Shown piece after piece: positions 7,030-15,314 of a DNA stretch of 64,000 bases. Position 1 is the stretch's first letter. Each line of letters begins with the position of its first letter. This stretch comes from Fluviicola sp. Its GTDB lineage: Bacteria > Bacteroidota > Bacteroidia > Flavobacteriales_D > Crocinitomicaceae. The translations under genes were made by a program, and so were the position numbers. The notes below the pieces were generated by a model that ran no database searches, was not told where the DNA came from, and worked only from the letters and a program-made list of their open reading frames with translations. Location of the stretch: assembly GCA_031260455.1 (NCBI GenBank), contig JAIRJW010000012.1:62001-126000 (forward strand). Reading direction: 5' to 3'.

Positions 7030-8196
7030 CTACACAGGTTCTTTCCGGAACAATTTCAACAACCCGAAACTCACCAGGAAAACAAGCACAAAAGCCGCTA
7101 CAGCAAAAACACAAGCTCCAACAACATACTGGTAAACATTGGATTTGATGGCATCCAGGCTTAAGTCAGCTAACTGCGCCATTTTTGTTTCCCCGGTCAG
7201 GAACAATTGCCCGCTCAGAAAACTTCCGTAGATAATAAACGGAATCATTGGCGGAATGGAAATATTGGCTGCGGCAACAAACAAGACCTTATTCATCCGA
7301 AACAGAACGGCCAGAGGAATTCCGATCAGCAACTGGAATCCCCAGATCGGGACAATGCCCATAAAAACGCCGAAAGCAATAGAAAGCGCTTTTTTAAAAT
7401 TCGATTCCTCCGGTTTAATCGCTTCATGTTTGATCGCGTTCCAGGTCCGGATGGAAAACAATTTCCGCGGATAATACCAGATCAATGCTGTAAGTACCAA
7501 AAACGCATTCAGAATGCTGATCCGTGTAAAATCGCGTGCCGGACGAAAATGTGAAACCCGCTCATCCGGGTCATACTTCACCCGGACCGGAACAGCAATG
7601 AAAGGAACAAAACGCCAGGCTAGTTTCACAATTACCTCGATTTCCAATTCAAACTTATCGGTAAACAGCCAGATTTTTTTCATCGGTTTCATCGGATAAA
7701 TCCGAAAACCGGTTTGAGTATCCGGCAAAGTAATCCACGTTTCCACCTTGAACCAGAAATTGGAAAACTTATTCCCAAAAGAACTTTTCTGCGGCACTCC
7801 TTTCTGGTTCATGTTCCGCGAACCCATAATGACCGCTTCCGGATTCAGAACAGCTTGTTCCATCAACAAAGGAATATCACCCGGATAATGCTGACCATCA
7901 GAATCAATCGTCAAAGCATGTTCATAACCTTTCTTCTGTGCAAACCCGAACGCTTTCCGGAGCGAATACCCTTTCCCCCTGTTAGATTCATTTATCAGGA
8001 TCGTCACCTGGTCTTCAAACTGTTTCAGAATTTCCTGTGTGGAATCAGTTGAACCGTCATTGACAATAATTACGTGTTCGGCTGGCACCTGTTTCAAAAC
8101 TCCACGAACAATACGCTCCAAAGTATGCTCGTTGTTGTAGGTGGGAATAATGACGCAACCGGAAATACGATTTATTGTTATCTGACTGGATTCCAT
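7030..8196 (-). CDS. Glycosyltransferase family 2 with C-terminal DUF2062
   Basis: 388 residues from the ATG at 8196 (an upstream TTG at 8205 is less likely). The N-terminal GT-A domain has VIIPTYNNEHTLERIV, VNDGSTDST and the metal-binding DSDGQH motif. The C-terminal third has several hydrophobic segments characteristic of DUF2062 (FGVFMGIVPIWGFQLLIGIP). Proteins of this fusion type occur in flexirubin/dialkylresorcinol gene clusters. It is divergent from darA and shares a 146-base regulatory interval with it. A TAnnTTTG box ends six bases before the ATG. Acceptor and sugar are unknown. Confidence 0.88.
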   Translation of the reverse strand: MESSQITINRISGCVIIPTYNNEHTLERIVRGVLKQVPAEHVIIVNDGSTDSTQEILKQFEDQVTILINESNRGKGYSLRKAFGFAQKKGYEHALTIDSDGQHYPGDIPLLMEQAVLNPEAVIMGSRNMNQKGVPQKSSFGNKFSNFWFKVETWITLPDTQTGFRIYPMKPMKKIWLFTDKFELEIEVIVKLAWRFVPFIAVPVRVKYDPDERVSHFRPARDFTRISILNAFLVLTALIWYYPRKLFSIRTWNAIKHEAIKPEESNFKKALSIAFGVFMGIVPIWGFQLLIGIPLAVLFRMNKVLFVAAANISIPPMIPFIIYGSFLSGQLFLTGETKMAQLADLSLDAIKSNVYQYVVGACVFAVAAFVLVFLVSFGLLKLFRKEPV

Positions 8197-8202
8197 GATT
8201 GG

Positions 8203-8210
8203 CAAAGCTA
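8203..8210 (-). promoter_or_regulatory. TAGCTTTG -7 box, glycosyltransferase gene
   Basis: Matches the Bacteroidota TAnnTTTG consensus on the minus strand and lies six bases before the ATG at 8196, implying an almost leaderless mRNA. No TTTG -33 box at 19 bases. Confidence 0.5.
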
Positions 8211-8296
8211 ATGATAACTTTAAAGAACTGAATAGTAAAATGGAACGATTCTTGCTTCAAAAGGCCACAAAAAGTGATTTGAAAACAAAACCTTAC

Positions 8297-8304
8297 TAAA
8301 TTTG
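8297..8304 (+). promoter_or_regulatory. TAAATTTG -7 box, darA operon
   Basis: TAnnTTTG box 38 bases before the darA ATG. A TTTG lies at 8278-8281, 15 bases upstream, shorter than the usual 19-base spacing. Confidence 0.5.
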
Positions 8305-8342
8305 TATTGGTGAAATACTTTTTACCCTTACCCCAATGAACT

Positions 8343-9254
8343 ATGGCACAAAACATCTTAGTCATATATTATTCCCAATCAGGACAGCTTACAGAAATTC
8401 TGGAAAGTTTCTGCAAACCGTTTAATAACAGCATAATAGAATGGGTGAAAGTAGAACCTGTTACACCTTTTCCCTTTCCCTGGAACGGGCCTGCATTTTT
8501 TGATGCCATGCCTGAAACAGTGCTTGAAAAACCGATTCCGATCAAGGAACCACGGTTTTCCTGCGATCGCTATGATTTGATTGTTTTCGGCTATCAGCCC
8601 TGGTTTCTTTCACCTTCATTACCAGCTTCTTCCATTTTGCAACATGAAAATTTCCGGAAACTGATGAAAGACACCCCGGTCGTTTCTGTTTTGGGATGCC
8701 GGAATATGTGGATCAATTCCCAGGAAGCTGTTAAAAAACAGATTGCTTCTGCAGGAGGAAAACTGATCGGGAATGTCCCGTTAATTGATAAAACAAGCAA
8801 CCTGGTAAGTGTTGTCACTATTCTGCACTGGATGCTGACCGGCCAGAAAACCAAAAAATGGGGCATTTTTCCGAAACCGGGTGTTTCTGATGAAGACATT
8901 GCAGGCACGAGCCAATTTGGAGAGTTACTGAAAGAGAAATTAGCAAGCGGCCAGGCAGACAGCTTCCAAGAAGCATTGATTGCAAAAGGCGGTGTCATTA
9001 TTCCAATATCCATTTTATTCATTGAATCCAGGGCTAAGAAGCTTTTTTTAATCTGGGCGAATCTAATCATCAAAAAAACAGAAAAAGGTGGAAACCGCAA
9101 ATTCTGGGTCAACTTCTTTAAGTACTACCTGATTTTTGCTTTATTTATTGTTTCACCCATTGTTTTAACGATATATCATATCTTTGTACGCCCCTTTACA
9201 GGAAAACATATTAAACGCGAATTAGCTTATTACAGAGGCACTCAATTGAGATAA
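8343..9254 (+). CDS. darA: Dialkylresorcinol aromatase-type flavoprotein DarA
   Basis: 303 residues. The N-terminus is flavodoxin-like (ILVIYYSQSGQLTEIL, residues 5-20, the phosphate-binding loop position; YDLIVFGYQPWFLSPSLPASS further on). The C-terminus (about 210-290) has hydrophobic helices, suggesting membrane association. In characterised dialkylresorcinol pathways DarA oxidises/aromatises the cyclohexanedione made by DarB. It is the first gene of a tight same-strand operon: darB starts three bases after its stop. Confidence 0.85.
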   Translation: MAQNILVIYYSQSGQLTEILESFCKPFNNSIIEWVKVEPVTPFPFPWNGPAFFDAMPETVLEKPIPIKEPRFSCDRYDLIVFGYQPWFLSPSLPASSILQHENFRKLMKDTPVVSVLGCRNMWINSQEAVKKQIASAGGKLIGNVPLIDKTSNLVSVVTILHWMLTGQKTKKWGIFPKPGVSDEDIAGTSQFGELLKEKLASGQADSFQEALIAKGGVIIPISILFIESRAKKLFLIWANLIIKKTEKGGNRKFWVNFFKYYLIFALFIVSPIVLTIYHIFVRPFTGKHIKRELAYYRGTQLR

Positions 9255-9257
9255 AGA

Positions 9258-10406
9258 ATGAGTTTGAAAGAAGTATATATCACACGTACGGCATCTTTTT
9301 TACCGAATAATCCCGTTTCAAATGATGAAATGGAAGAATATCTGGGCCTGATCAACGATCGTGCATCCAAATCGCGGAGAATCGTTCTGCGCAATAACGG
9401 GATTAAAAACCGTTATTATGCTATTGACAAAAACGGCCAGGCAACACACACCAACTCCCAAATGGTGGCACTTGCTATCCGAAAATTGTTTGAAAACAAA
9501 CCGGAAGAGCTGAAAGAAATAGATCTGATCAGTTGCGGAACTTCTTCACCAGAACAAATGATGCCTTCGCACGGTGTGATGGTTCACGGGTGGTTGCCGG
9601 AATCTGGCAATATCGAAGTAGTTTCTCCTTCAGGTGTCTGCTGTTCCGGAATGCATGCCATGAAATATGCGTATATGTCTATCCTTTCCGGAATGAGTAA
9701 AAAAGCTGTTTCATCCGGTTCTGAGCGTTTATCACGCGTTTTGCGTTCCGACCAGTTCGAACTGGAAATCCAGAAGCTCATTGAACTGGAAGAAAACCCG
9801 TTCCTGTCTTTCGACAAAGACTTCTTACGCTGGATGCTGTCCGACGGAGCCGGAGTTTTCATGCTGGAAGACCGGAAAAGCAAAGACGGAATCTCCTTGC
9901 GCATCGAATGGATGGAAGGAATTTCCTTTGCCAATCAAACCGAAGCATGTATGTACATGGCTTCCGAAAAAAGAAGTGATGGCACACTGAAGAGTTATAT
10001 GGATTTCGAACCGCAGGAAATGATTCAAAAGTCCATCATGAGCATCAAACAGGATGTGAAACTACTGGATCAACATATCGTGAAGCTTGGGTTTAAGCGC
10101 ATGCATGAAATTCTATTAGAAAAAAACATAGGGAAAGACGATATTACCTGGTTCCTGCCACACATGTCAAGTTATTTCTTCGCTGATAAAATCTACGATG
10201 AGCTACTGGCGTACGATTTTGAAATTCCGAAAGAGCGCTGGTTTACGAACCTGGACACACGCGGAAATGTGGGTGCCGGATCCATTTACCTGATGGTGGA
10301 CGAATTGTTCAACAGCGGTAAACTGAAAACCGGTGATACCATTCTGCTTGCAGTTCCGGAAAGTTCCCGGTTCTCCTATGTTTTTGCATATTTAACTGTT
10401 TGCTAA
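9258..10406 (+). CDS. darB: Ketosynthase DarB (KAS III-like)
   Basis: 382 residues of the KAS III/chalcone-synthase-like thiolase fold. The probable nucleophile is Cys129 in SGVCCSGMHA (121-134), with FLPHMSSYFF and FTNLDTRGNVGAGSIY as the His and Asn regions. DarB condenses two acyl chains into a dialkylcyclohexanedione, which DarA then aromatises to the dialkylresorcinol that esterifies flexirubin-type pigments. It directly abuts the next ATG (TAAATG), so translation is probably coupled. Confidence 0.9.
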   Translation: MSLKEVYITRTASFLPNNPVSNDEMEEYLGLINDRASKSRRIVLRNNGIKNRYYAIDKNGQATHTNSQMVALAIRKLFENKPEELKEIDLISCGTSSPEQMMPSHGVMVHGWLPESGNIEVVSPSGVCCSGMHAMKYAYMSILSGMSKKAVSSGSERLSRVLRSDQFELEIQKLIELEENPFLSFDKDFLRWMLSDGAGVFMLEDRKSKDGISLRIEWMEGISFANQTEACMYMASEKRSDGTLKSYMDFEPQEMIQKSIMSIKQDVKLLDQHIVKLGFKRMHEILLEKNIGKDDITWFLPHMSSYFFADKIYDELLAYDFEIPKERWFTNLDTRGNVGAGSIYLMVDELFNSGKLKTGDTILLAVPESSRFSYVFAYLTVC

Positions 10407-10805
10407 ATGAAAAAGTCTGAAGTTCCACAAGATAAAAGTGCCCTTGAATATTTTACAAGAGAGGTTTGTTATGTGAAGAACGAAGACGGTCATTATGATA
10501 CGGAACTGAGCACTGGCTGGGAGGCCAAGAAGGTTGCTCTAGATGAAGCCTGGAAGGAAATCAAACAAAGAACTTTTGATGCAAGGGAAAAAATAAAACG
10601 CGGTGAATCAAGCCCAATTTTATTCTTCATGGAAGAGAAATTGATGGATTTTACTGTTTTGGCAAGTTATACCGGGATTTGGAAATTCAGGATCAAAAGG
10701 CATTTAAAACCGGGTGTTTTCCAAAAATTAAATGATTCTGTGCTTAAACGCTATGCTGACGCGTTTGAGGTTTCTGTTAACGAACTCAAAAACTTCAAAG
10801 CTTAG
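10407..10805 (+). CDS. Small conserved-looking protein in the DAR operon
   Basis: 132 residues, no signal peptide or membrane segment. The C-terminal half (about 70-130, MDFTVLASYTGIWKFRIKRHLKPGVFQKLNDSVLKRYADAFEVSVNELKNF) is helical and ends in a pattern like the last helices of Cro/CI-type helix-turn-helix domains ('LkryAdafevSvnELk'), but the first helices are not typical. I do not recognise it. It has no spacing to darB and its stop overlaps the GTG start of the BtrH-like gene, so it is a genuine operon member. It may be a regulator or a small partner protein of the pathway enzymes. Confidence 0.7.
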   Translation: MKKSEVPQDKSALEYFTREVCYVKNEDGHYDTELSTGWEAKKVALDEAWKEIKQRTFDAREKIKRGESSPILFFMEEKLMDFTVLASYTGIWKFRIKRHLKPGVFQKLNDSVLKRYADAFEVSVNELKNFKA

Positions 10806-11812
10806 TGTCAGAATTTATTCATCACCAGACAGCACATTGTGAAAATGGCGTAACAGTGAGTCTTCTAAAGCATCATGGCGTTGATTTCATCTCAGAGCCT
10901 CTGGCTTTCGGAATAGGTTCAGGATTATTTTACATCCACATTCCGTTCATGACTGTGAACAACGGCCCAGCAATTTCATTCAGAACCATGCCTGGAGCTA
11001 TTTTTAAACGCACTTGCAAAGCTTTGGATGTCAAAGTTGAGCGCAAAAAGTTCAAAAATTCCAAAGATGCGATGACATTCCTCGATGCAAAACTGGCTCA
11101 GGGAATCCCGGTTGGATGCCAGGTAGGTGTATTTCACTTACCTTATTTCCCGAAGGAGTATCGTTTTCATTTCAACGCACACAACCTGATCGTTTTCGGA
11201 AAAGAGGGCAACCGCTACTTGGTGAGTGACCCGGTGATGGAGGTCACAACTTCAATCAGCTCAGAAGAATTGGAAAAAGTGCGTTTCGCAAAAGGAGCAC
11301 TTGCTCCGAGAGGACATTTGTATTACCCGGTTCGGATACATGAAATTACAACCGAACAAATCCGGAACGGAATCAAAAAAGGGATCAAACGTAACTGCAG
11401 AGACATGTTGAATATTCCGGGGTCGGTTGCCGGAGTAAAAGGAATTGTACATACCTCTAAAAAAATCAGGGGTTGGAGAGAAAAACTCGGCCCGCGACAA
11501 GCTGGTCTATACCTGGGACAAATTGTCCGCATGCAGGAAGAGATCGGAACAGGAGGTGGAGGATTCCGTTTTCTCTATGCTGCATTCCTCGAAGAAGCGG
11601 CTGCCATTATGCAGAACGATGAATTGCTGCGCGTTTCCGAAAAAATGACCAAAGCAGGTGATTTGTGGAGAGACAGCGCGCTGCAAATGTCGGGAATCTA
11701 CAAAGGCCGTTTAACTGAGCAAAAAGATTTTGAAGCATGTGCTGACCTGCTGGTTGAAATCAGTGCGGTTGAAAAAGATGCTTTTCGGGACCTGGCAAAA
11801 ATTAAACTCTGA
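10805..11812 (+). CDS. BtrH N-terminal domain protein (acyltransferase-like)
   Basis: 335 residues starting at a GTG that overlaps the preceding TAG (TAGTG). The N-terminus matches the BtrH_N domain: TAHCENGVTVSLLKHHGVDFISEPLAFGIGSG with Cys12 as likely nucleophile, and FHFNAHNLIVFG with a candidate catalytic His. The C-terminus is DUF4872-like. BtrH transfers an acyl chain from an acyl carrier protein in butirosin synthesis. Beside an ACP and ketosynthases, a role moving an ACP-bound acyl chain onto the resorcinol or another acceptor is plausible inference. Confidence 0.85.
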   Translation: MSEFIHHQTAHCENGVTVSLLKHHGVDFISEPLAFGIGSGLFYIHIPFMTVNNGPAISFRTMPGAIFKRTCKALDVKVERKKFKNSKDAMTFLDAKLAQGIPVGCQVGVFHLPYFPKEYRFHFNAHNLIVFGKEGNRYLVSDPVMEVTTSISSEELEKVRFAKGALAPRGHLYYPVRIHEITTEQIRNGIKKGIKRNCRDMLNIPGSVAGVKGIVHTSKKIRGWREKLGPRQAGLYLGQIVRMQEEIGTGGGGFRFLYAAFLEEAAAIMQNDELLRVSEKMTKAGDLWRDSALQMSGIYKGRLTEQKDFEACADLLVEISAVEKDAFRDLAKIKL

Positions 11813-11817
11813 ATAGA

Positions 11818-12561
11818 ATGCAGGAGCCGCTTTTGCATGTTTCGAAGGTTTACAAATCCTACCATAAAAGCACTTCCCCCAGTTTGGATGGCGTGGACTT
11901 TACCATTGCCCGTGGTGAAATCACAGGAATTTTCGGGCCGAACGGAGCGGGAAAAACAACACTCATTTCTATTCTTTGCAGCATCCTAAACCCCACTCTG
12001 GGATCCGTAATCTATTATCTTGGCGGAGAAAAAAGTCCGCGGGAAATCCGGAGCAAACTGGGTTTTGTACCTCAGGATTTTTCCTTTTTTCCGGAACTCA
12101 CAGCCAAACAAAACCTCGAATATTTTGGAAGTCTATATGATATCAAACGATCTGATTTAGCACAAAAAATAGATAATCTGTTGCAAAAAATGGGGCTTTC
12201 ACATGTGAAAAACAGCAAAGTATCTGCTTTTTCCGGTGGAATGAAGAGACGTTTGAACCTCATTATTTCACTGCTCCATGATCCGGCAGTTCTGTTCCTG
12301 GACGAACCAACCGTTGGTGTTGACGTTCAGAGTAAAATTGCCATCATGAATCTGTTACAGGAACTCAATCAACAAGGAACTACGATCATTTATACTTCAC
12401 ATCATTTAAAGGAAGCCGAGGAATTCTGTAACCAGATTATCCTGATCGATCATGGGAAAATCATTGCCTGCAATACCTTGACGAGCCTGCTTACAATATA
12501 CGAAGTAGCTAATCTGGAAAATTTAATTCTCAAGCTGACGGGAACCATTTTACGCGACTAA
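11818..12561 (+). CDS. ABC transporter ATP-binding protein
   Basis: 247 residues with Walker A GPNGAGKT (40-47), signature FSGGMKRRL, Walker B AVLFLDEPTVGVD and H-loop YTSHHLKEAE. It is of the DRA/CcmA type, the class that drives drug and lipid exporters. Its TAA overlaps the permease ATG by one base (TAATG). With the following gene it probably exports the pigment or its lipid precursor from the inner membrane. Confidence 0.93.
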   Translation: MQEPLLHVSKVYKSYHKSTSPSLDGVDFTIARGEITGIFGPNGAGKTTLISILCSILNPTLGSVIYYLGGEKSPREIRSKLGFVPQDFSFFPELTAKQNLEYFGSLYDIKRSDLAQKIDNLLQKMGLSHVKNSKVSAFSGGMKRRLNLIISLLHDPAVLFLDEPTVGVDVQSKIAIMNLLQELNQQGTTIIYTSHHLKEAEEFCNQIILIDHGKIIACNTLTSLLTIYEVANLENLILKLTGTILRD

Positions 12562-13838
12562 TGAGAAAACTGAGAGCATCCGTATGGAAAGAGATTCTTT
12601 TGGTACTTCACGACAAAGTGGGGCTACTCCTGATGTATCTGATGCCCTTATTGCTGGTTTTCATTATTACTATTGTACAAAATAGTGCTTTCCAGATTGT
12701 GAATGAAAATAAGCTCGCCATTCTCGTTTCCAACCAGGATGAAGGAACTTTGGGAGATTCACTTGTGAAAGCTTTGATTTATTCGGGTAGTTTTGATCTC
12801 AAGCGTAACAATACATTATCGGAGGCAGCACTCAAACGCCGCACAATTGACGAAGACGCCATGTTGGGGATTTACATCCCGGAGAACTTCAGCAAACGAT
12901 TAAGCGACAATGCAAATAACATTTCCAAGCTGATGCTGGAACAAATGGGAGTGATTGAAAAAGCTCCGAAAATAAGCCCGAAAAAGCAGGAAATCGCCAT
13001 TTATTTTGATCCGGTGGTTCAGGAGAACTTCCGCATTTCGGTACTGAATGGAATCCAGGCAATCACCAACGGGATTGAAAACGAAGAAATGGTTTCCAAG
13101 CTATTCCAGGAAATGGGTTACGATTCCATTCCGTCCAATATCCGGCAAGCGATTATTAACCGCGAAACAAAATTAAAAACGGCAAATGCGAGCCTGAGTT
13201 CAGTCGTGGAACTAATCCCGAATTCGAGCCAGCACAACGTTCCGGCCTGGTCCATTTTTGCCATGTTCTTCATGGTCGTTTCACTGGGAGGAAATATTGT
13301 AAAAGAGCGTCTTTCCGGAAGTTTTTTACGCTTGCAAACTATTCCGGGGGCTTTTGCGCTGACACTAATCTCCAAATTCCTGGTGTACCTCTTCGTGGCA
13401 CTTTCACAACTCCTGTTATTATTCCTGATGGGAATCTGCATTTTCCCGCACATTGGGCTGCCACAACTGGCCATGCCGAATGCATTTTTACCTTTTCTGG
13501 TCGTTACGCTGCTTTCAGCCGTTTCAGCTATTTCTTATGCTGTTTTAGTGGGAACTTATGCCAAAACACAAGAGCAAGCCAACGGTTTCGGAGCCATTTC
13601 GATCATCATTTTTGCAGCGATCGGGGGAATCTGGGTTCCGAATTTCATCCTGCCGGATTACATGCAAACCATTGGAAATATTTCACCTTTAAAATGGTGT
13701 CTGGAAGGTTATTACACCCTTTTTCTGAAAAATGGTGCCTGGAGTGAACTAACCGGAACCATATCTTTTTTATTTTTGTTTACTGCAATTTGTCAGCTAT
13801 TGATATTCATCCGGTTGAGAATTCAAAATTATATTTAA
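12561..13838 (+). CDS. ABC-2 type transporter permease
   Basis: 425 residues: one N-terminal membrane helix (about 23-42), a periplasmic region of about 190 residues, then five or more C-terminal helices (SIFAMFFMVVSLGGNIV onward, ending FLFLFTAICQLLIFIRL). This is the ABC-2 exporter layout. It is translationally coupled to the ATPase gene and followed two bases later by the acyl carrier protein. Confidence 0.9.
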   Translation: MRKLRASVWKEILLVLHDKVGLLLMYLMPLLLVFIITIVQNSAFQIVNENKLAILVSNQDEGTLGDSLVKALIYSGSFDLKRNNTLSEAALKRRTIDEDAMLGIYIPENFSKRLSDNANNISKLMLEQMGVIEKAPKISPKKQEIAIYFDPVVQENFRISVLNGIQAITNGIENEEMVSKLFQEMGYDSIPSNIRQAIINRETKLKTANASLSSVVELIPNSSQHNVPAWSIFAMFFMVVSLGGNIVKERLSGSFLRLQTIPGAFALTLISKFLVYLFVALSQLLLLFLMGICIFPHIGLPQLAMPNAFLPFLVVTLLSAVSAISYAVLVGTYAKTQEQANGFGAISIIIFAAIGGIWVPNFILPDYMQTIGNISPLKWCLEGYYTLFLKNGAWSELTGTISFLFLFTAICQLLIFIRLRIQNYI

Positions 13839-13840
13839 GT

Positions 13841-14110
13841 ATGACTACAAACAGAGAAGAATTAATCACAGAATTCAAAGAACATTTGATTAAGTATTTG
13901 AATTTATTGGATTTAACTCCTTCAGATATTAAAAATGACGAGGTATTATTTGGCGGAGAGCTTGGACTGGACTCCATTGATTCCGTTGAATTAATCGTTT
14001 TGCTGGACCGCGAATACGGTATCAGGATCAAGAACCCGACTGAGGGAAGACAGATTTTAGTGGATGTAAATACCATCACAGACTATATCATCGCGAACCG
14101 TACAAAATAA
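13841..14110 (+). CDS. Acyl carrier protein
   Basis: 89 residues from the ATG two bases after the permease stop (an upstream in-frame start at 13790 would add 17 unrelated residues inside the permease gene). The phosphopantetheine site is Ser45 in LGLDSIDSVELIVLLDREYG. It should carry the acyl or polyene chain for the two ketosynthases encoded next. It is distinct from a housekeeping AcpP, judging by its length and its place in the pigment cluster. Confidence 0.92.
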   Translation: MTTNREELITEFKEHLIKYLNLLDLTPSDIKNDEVLFGGELGLDSIDSVELIVLLDREYGIRIKNPTEGRQILVDVNTITDYIIANRTK

Positions 14111-14114
14111 TGCT

Positions 14115-15314
14115 ATGGGCGAAATTGTTGTAACAGGAATGGGTGCAATCACATCAATTGGCTTAACAATTGCTGAAAACCTCCGTTCTTTACAACAAGA
14201 AAACTCAGGAATCAAAAAGGCGAAACATTTCAAATCCCGTTACGCGGAATCGCTTTTTTTCGGGGAAATAGACCAGAATGACGAAGCATTGCTCTCGGAA
14301 CTGGGACTTGAACAAGGACAGGGTTATACCCGAACCACACTTATTGCCATCAAAGCATTCCGCGAAGCCATTGCCCATGCACAGTTAAGTCCGGAAGAGA
14401 TTGCTTCCGGCAGAACCGCGTTTATCAGCTCCAGTACTGTAGGCGGAATGTGCTACACGGATGATTTGTACAATGATGCCAACCTCCGGGGAGTGCCTTC
14501 CGAATACATCAAAAGCTACGAAGGTTCCGATCATGCATTGCGAATTGTGCGGTTGCATAACATGAAGGGAATTACGGATGTAATCAATACAGCCTGTTCT
14601 TCTTCTGCAAATGCCATTGCATTGGGGGCCCGCTTGCTGGAAACCGGAAAAGCAGACCGCGTAATTGCAGGTGGAAGTGATTGCCTGGCAAAATTTACCG
14701 TTAATGGCTTCAATTCACTCCGGATTCTGAGCGAAGAGCCCTGTAAACCTTTTGATACCAACCGGGAAGGACTCAGTCTGGGTGAAGCTGCTGCTTATAT
14801 TGTCCTGGAAAGAAGGGAGGATGTAAAAGATTTGAGGAAAATCCAAGCTATATTTGCCGGATTCGGAATTTGTAATGATGCTTTTCATCCGTCTGCCACT
14901 TCCAATGACGCCAGGGGTCCCAGAATGGCCATGGAGCTGGCTTTGAAACGCGCAGCTCTGAAACCTTCAGATATCGGCTACATCAATGCACACGGAACCG
15001 GAACTCCCAACAACGATATCACGGAATCCTATGCTTTTTCGAAACTTTTTGACAAAGTTCCACCATTCAGCTCAACTAAATCTTACGTCGGACACACCCT
15101 GGCAGCCGCAGGCGCAATTGAAGCCATTTACAGTATTCTCACCATCCGTAACCAGGAAATCTACCCAAGTTTACGGGTACAGGAACCAATCGCGGATTTT
15201 CCATTCAAACCGGTATTACACTATACGCCTGAAACAGAAATAAAACACGTTCTCTCCAATTCCTTTGGTTTCGGAGGAAATTGCACTTCCTTAATCTTTT
15301 CTGCATGTATATAA
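14115..15314 (+). CDS. Beta-ketoacyl-ACP synthase (FabF-like, catalytically complete)
   Basis: 399 residues with the full Cys-His-His set of KAS I/II: Cys161 in NTACSSSANA, His293 in NAHGTGTP and His327 in SYVGHTLAAAGA. It would extend the ACP-bound chain in flexirubin/aryl-polyene-type synthesis. It starts four bases after the ACP stop and overlaps the next ketosynthase gene by 10 bases. The catalytically incomplete neighbour suggests the two form a heterodimer, as KS-alpha and chain-length-factor pairs do. Confidence 0.92.
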   Translation: MGEIVVTGMGAITSIGLTIAENLRSLQQENSGIKKAKHFKSRYAESLFFGEIDQNDEALLSELGLEQGQGYTRTTLIAIKAFREAIAHAQLSPEEIASGRTAFISSSTVGGMCYTDDLYNDANLRGVPSEYIKSYEGSDHALRIVRLHNMKGITDVINTACSSSANAIALGARLLETGKADRVIAGGSDCLAKFTVNGFNSLRILSEEPCKPFDTNREGLSLGEAAAYIVLERREDVKDLRKIQAIFAGFGICNDAFHPSATSNDARGPRMAMELALKRAALKPSDIGYINAHGTGTPNNDITESYAFSKLFDKVPPFSSTKSYVGHTLAAAGAIEAIYSILTIRNQEIYPSLRVQEPIADFPFKPVLHYTPETEIKHVLSNSFGFGGNCTSLIFSACI

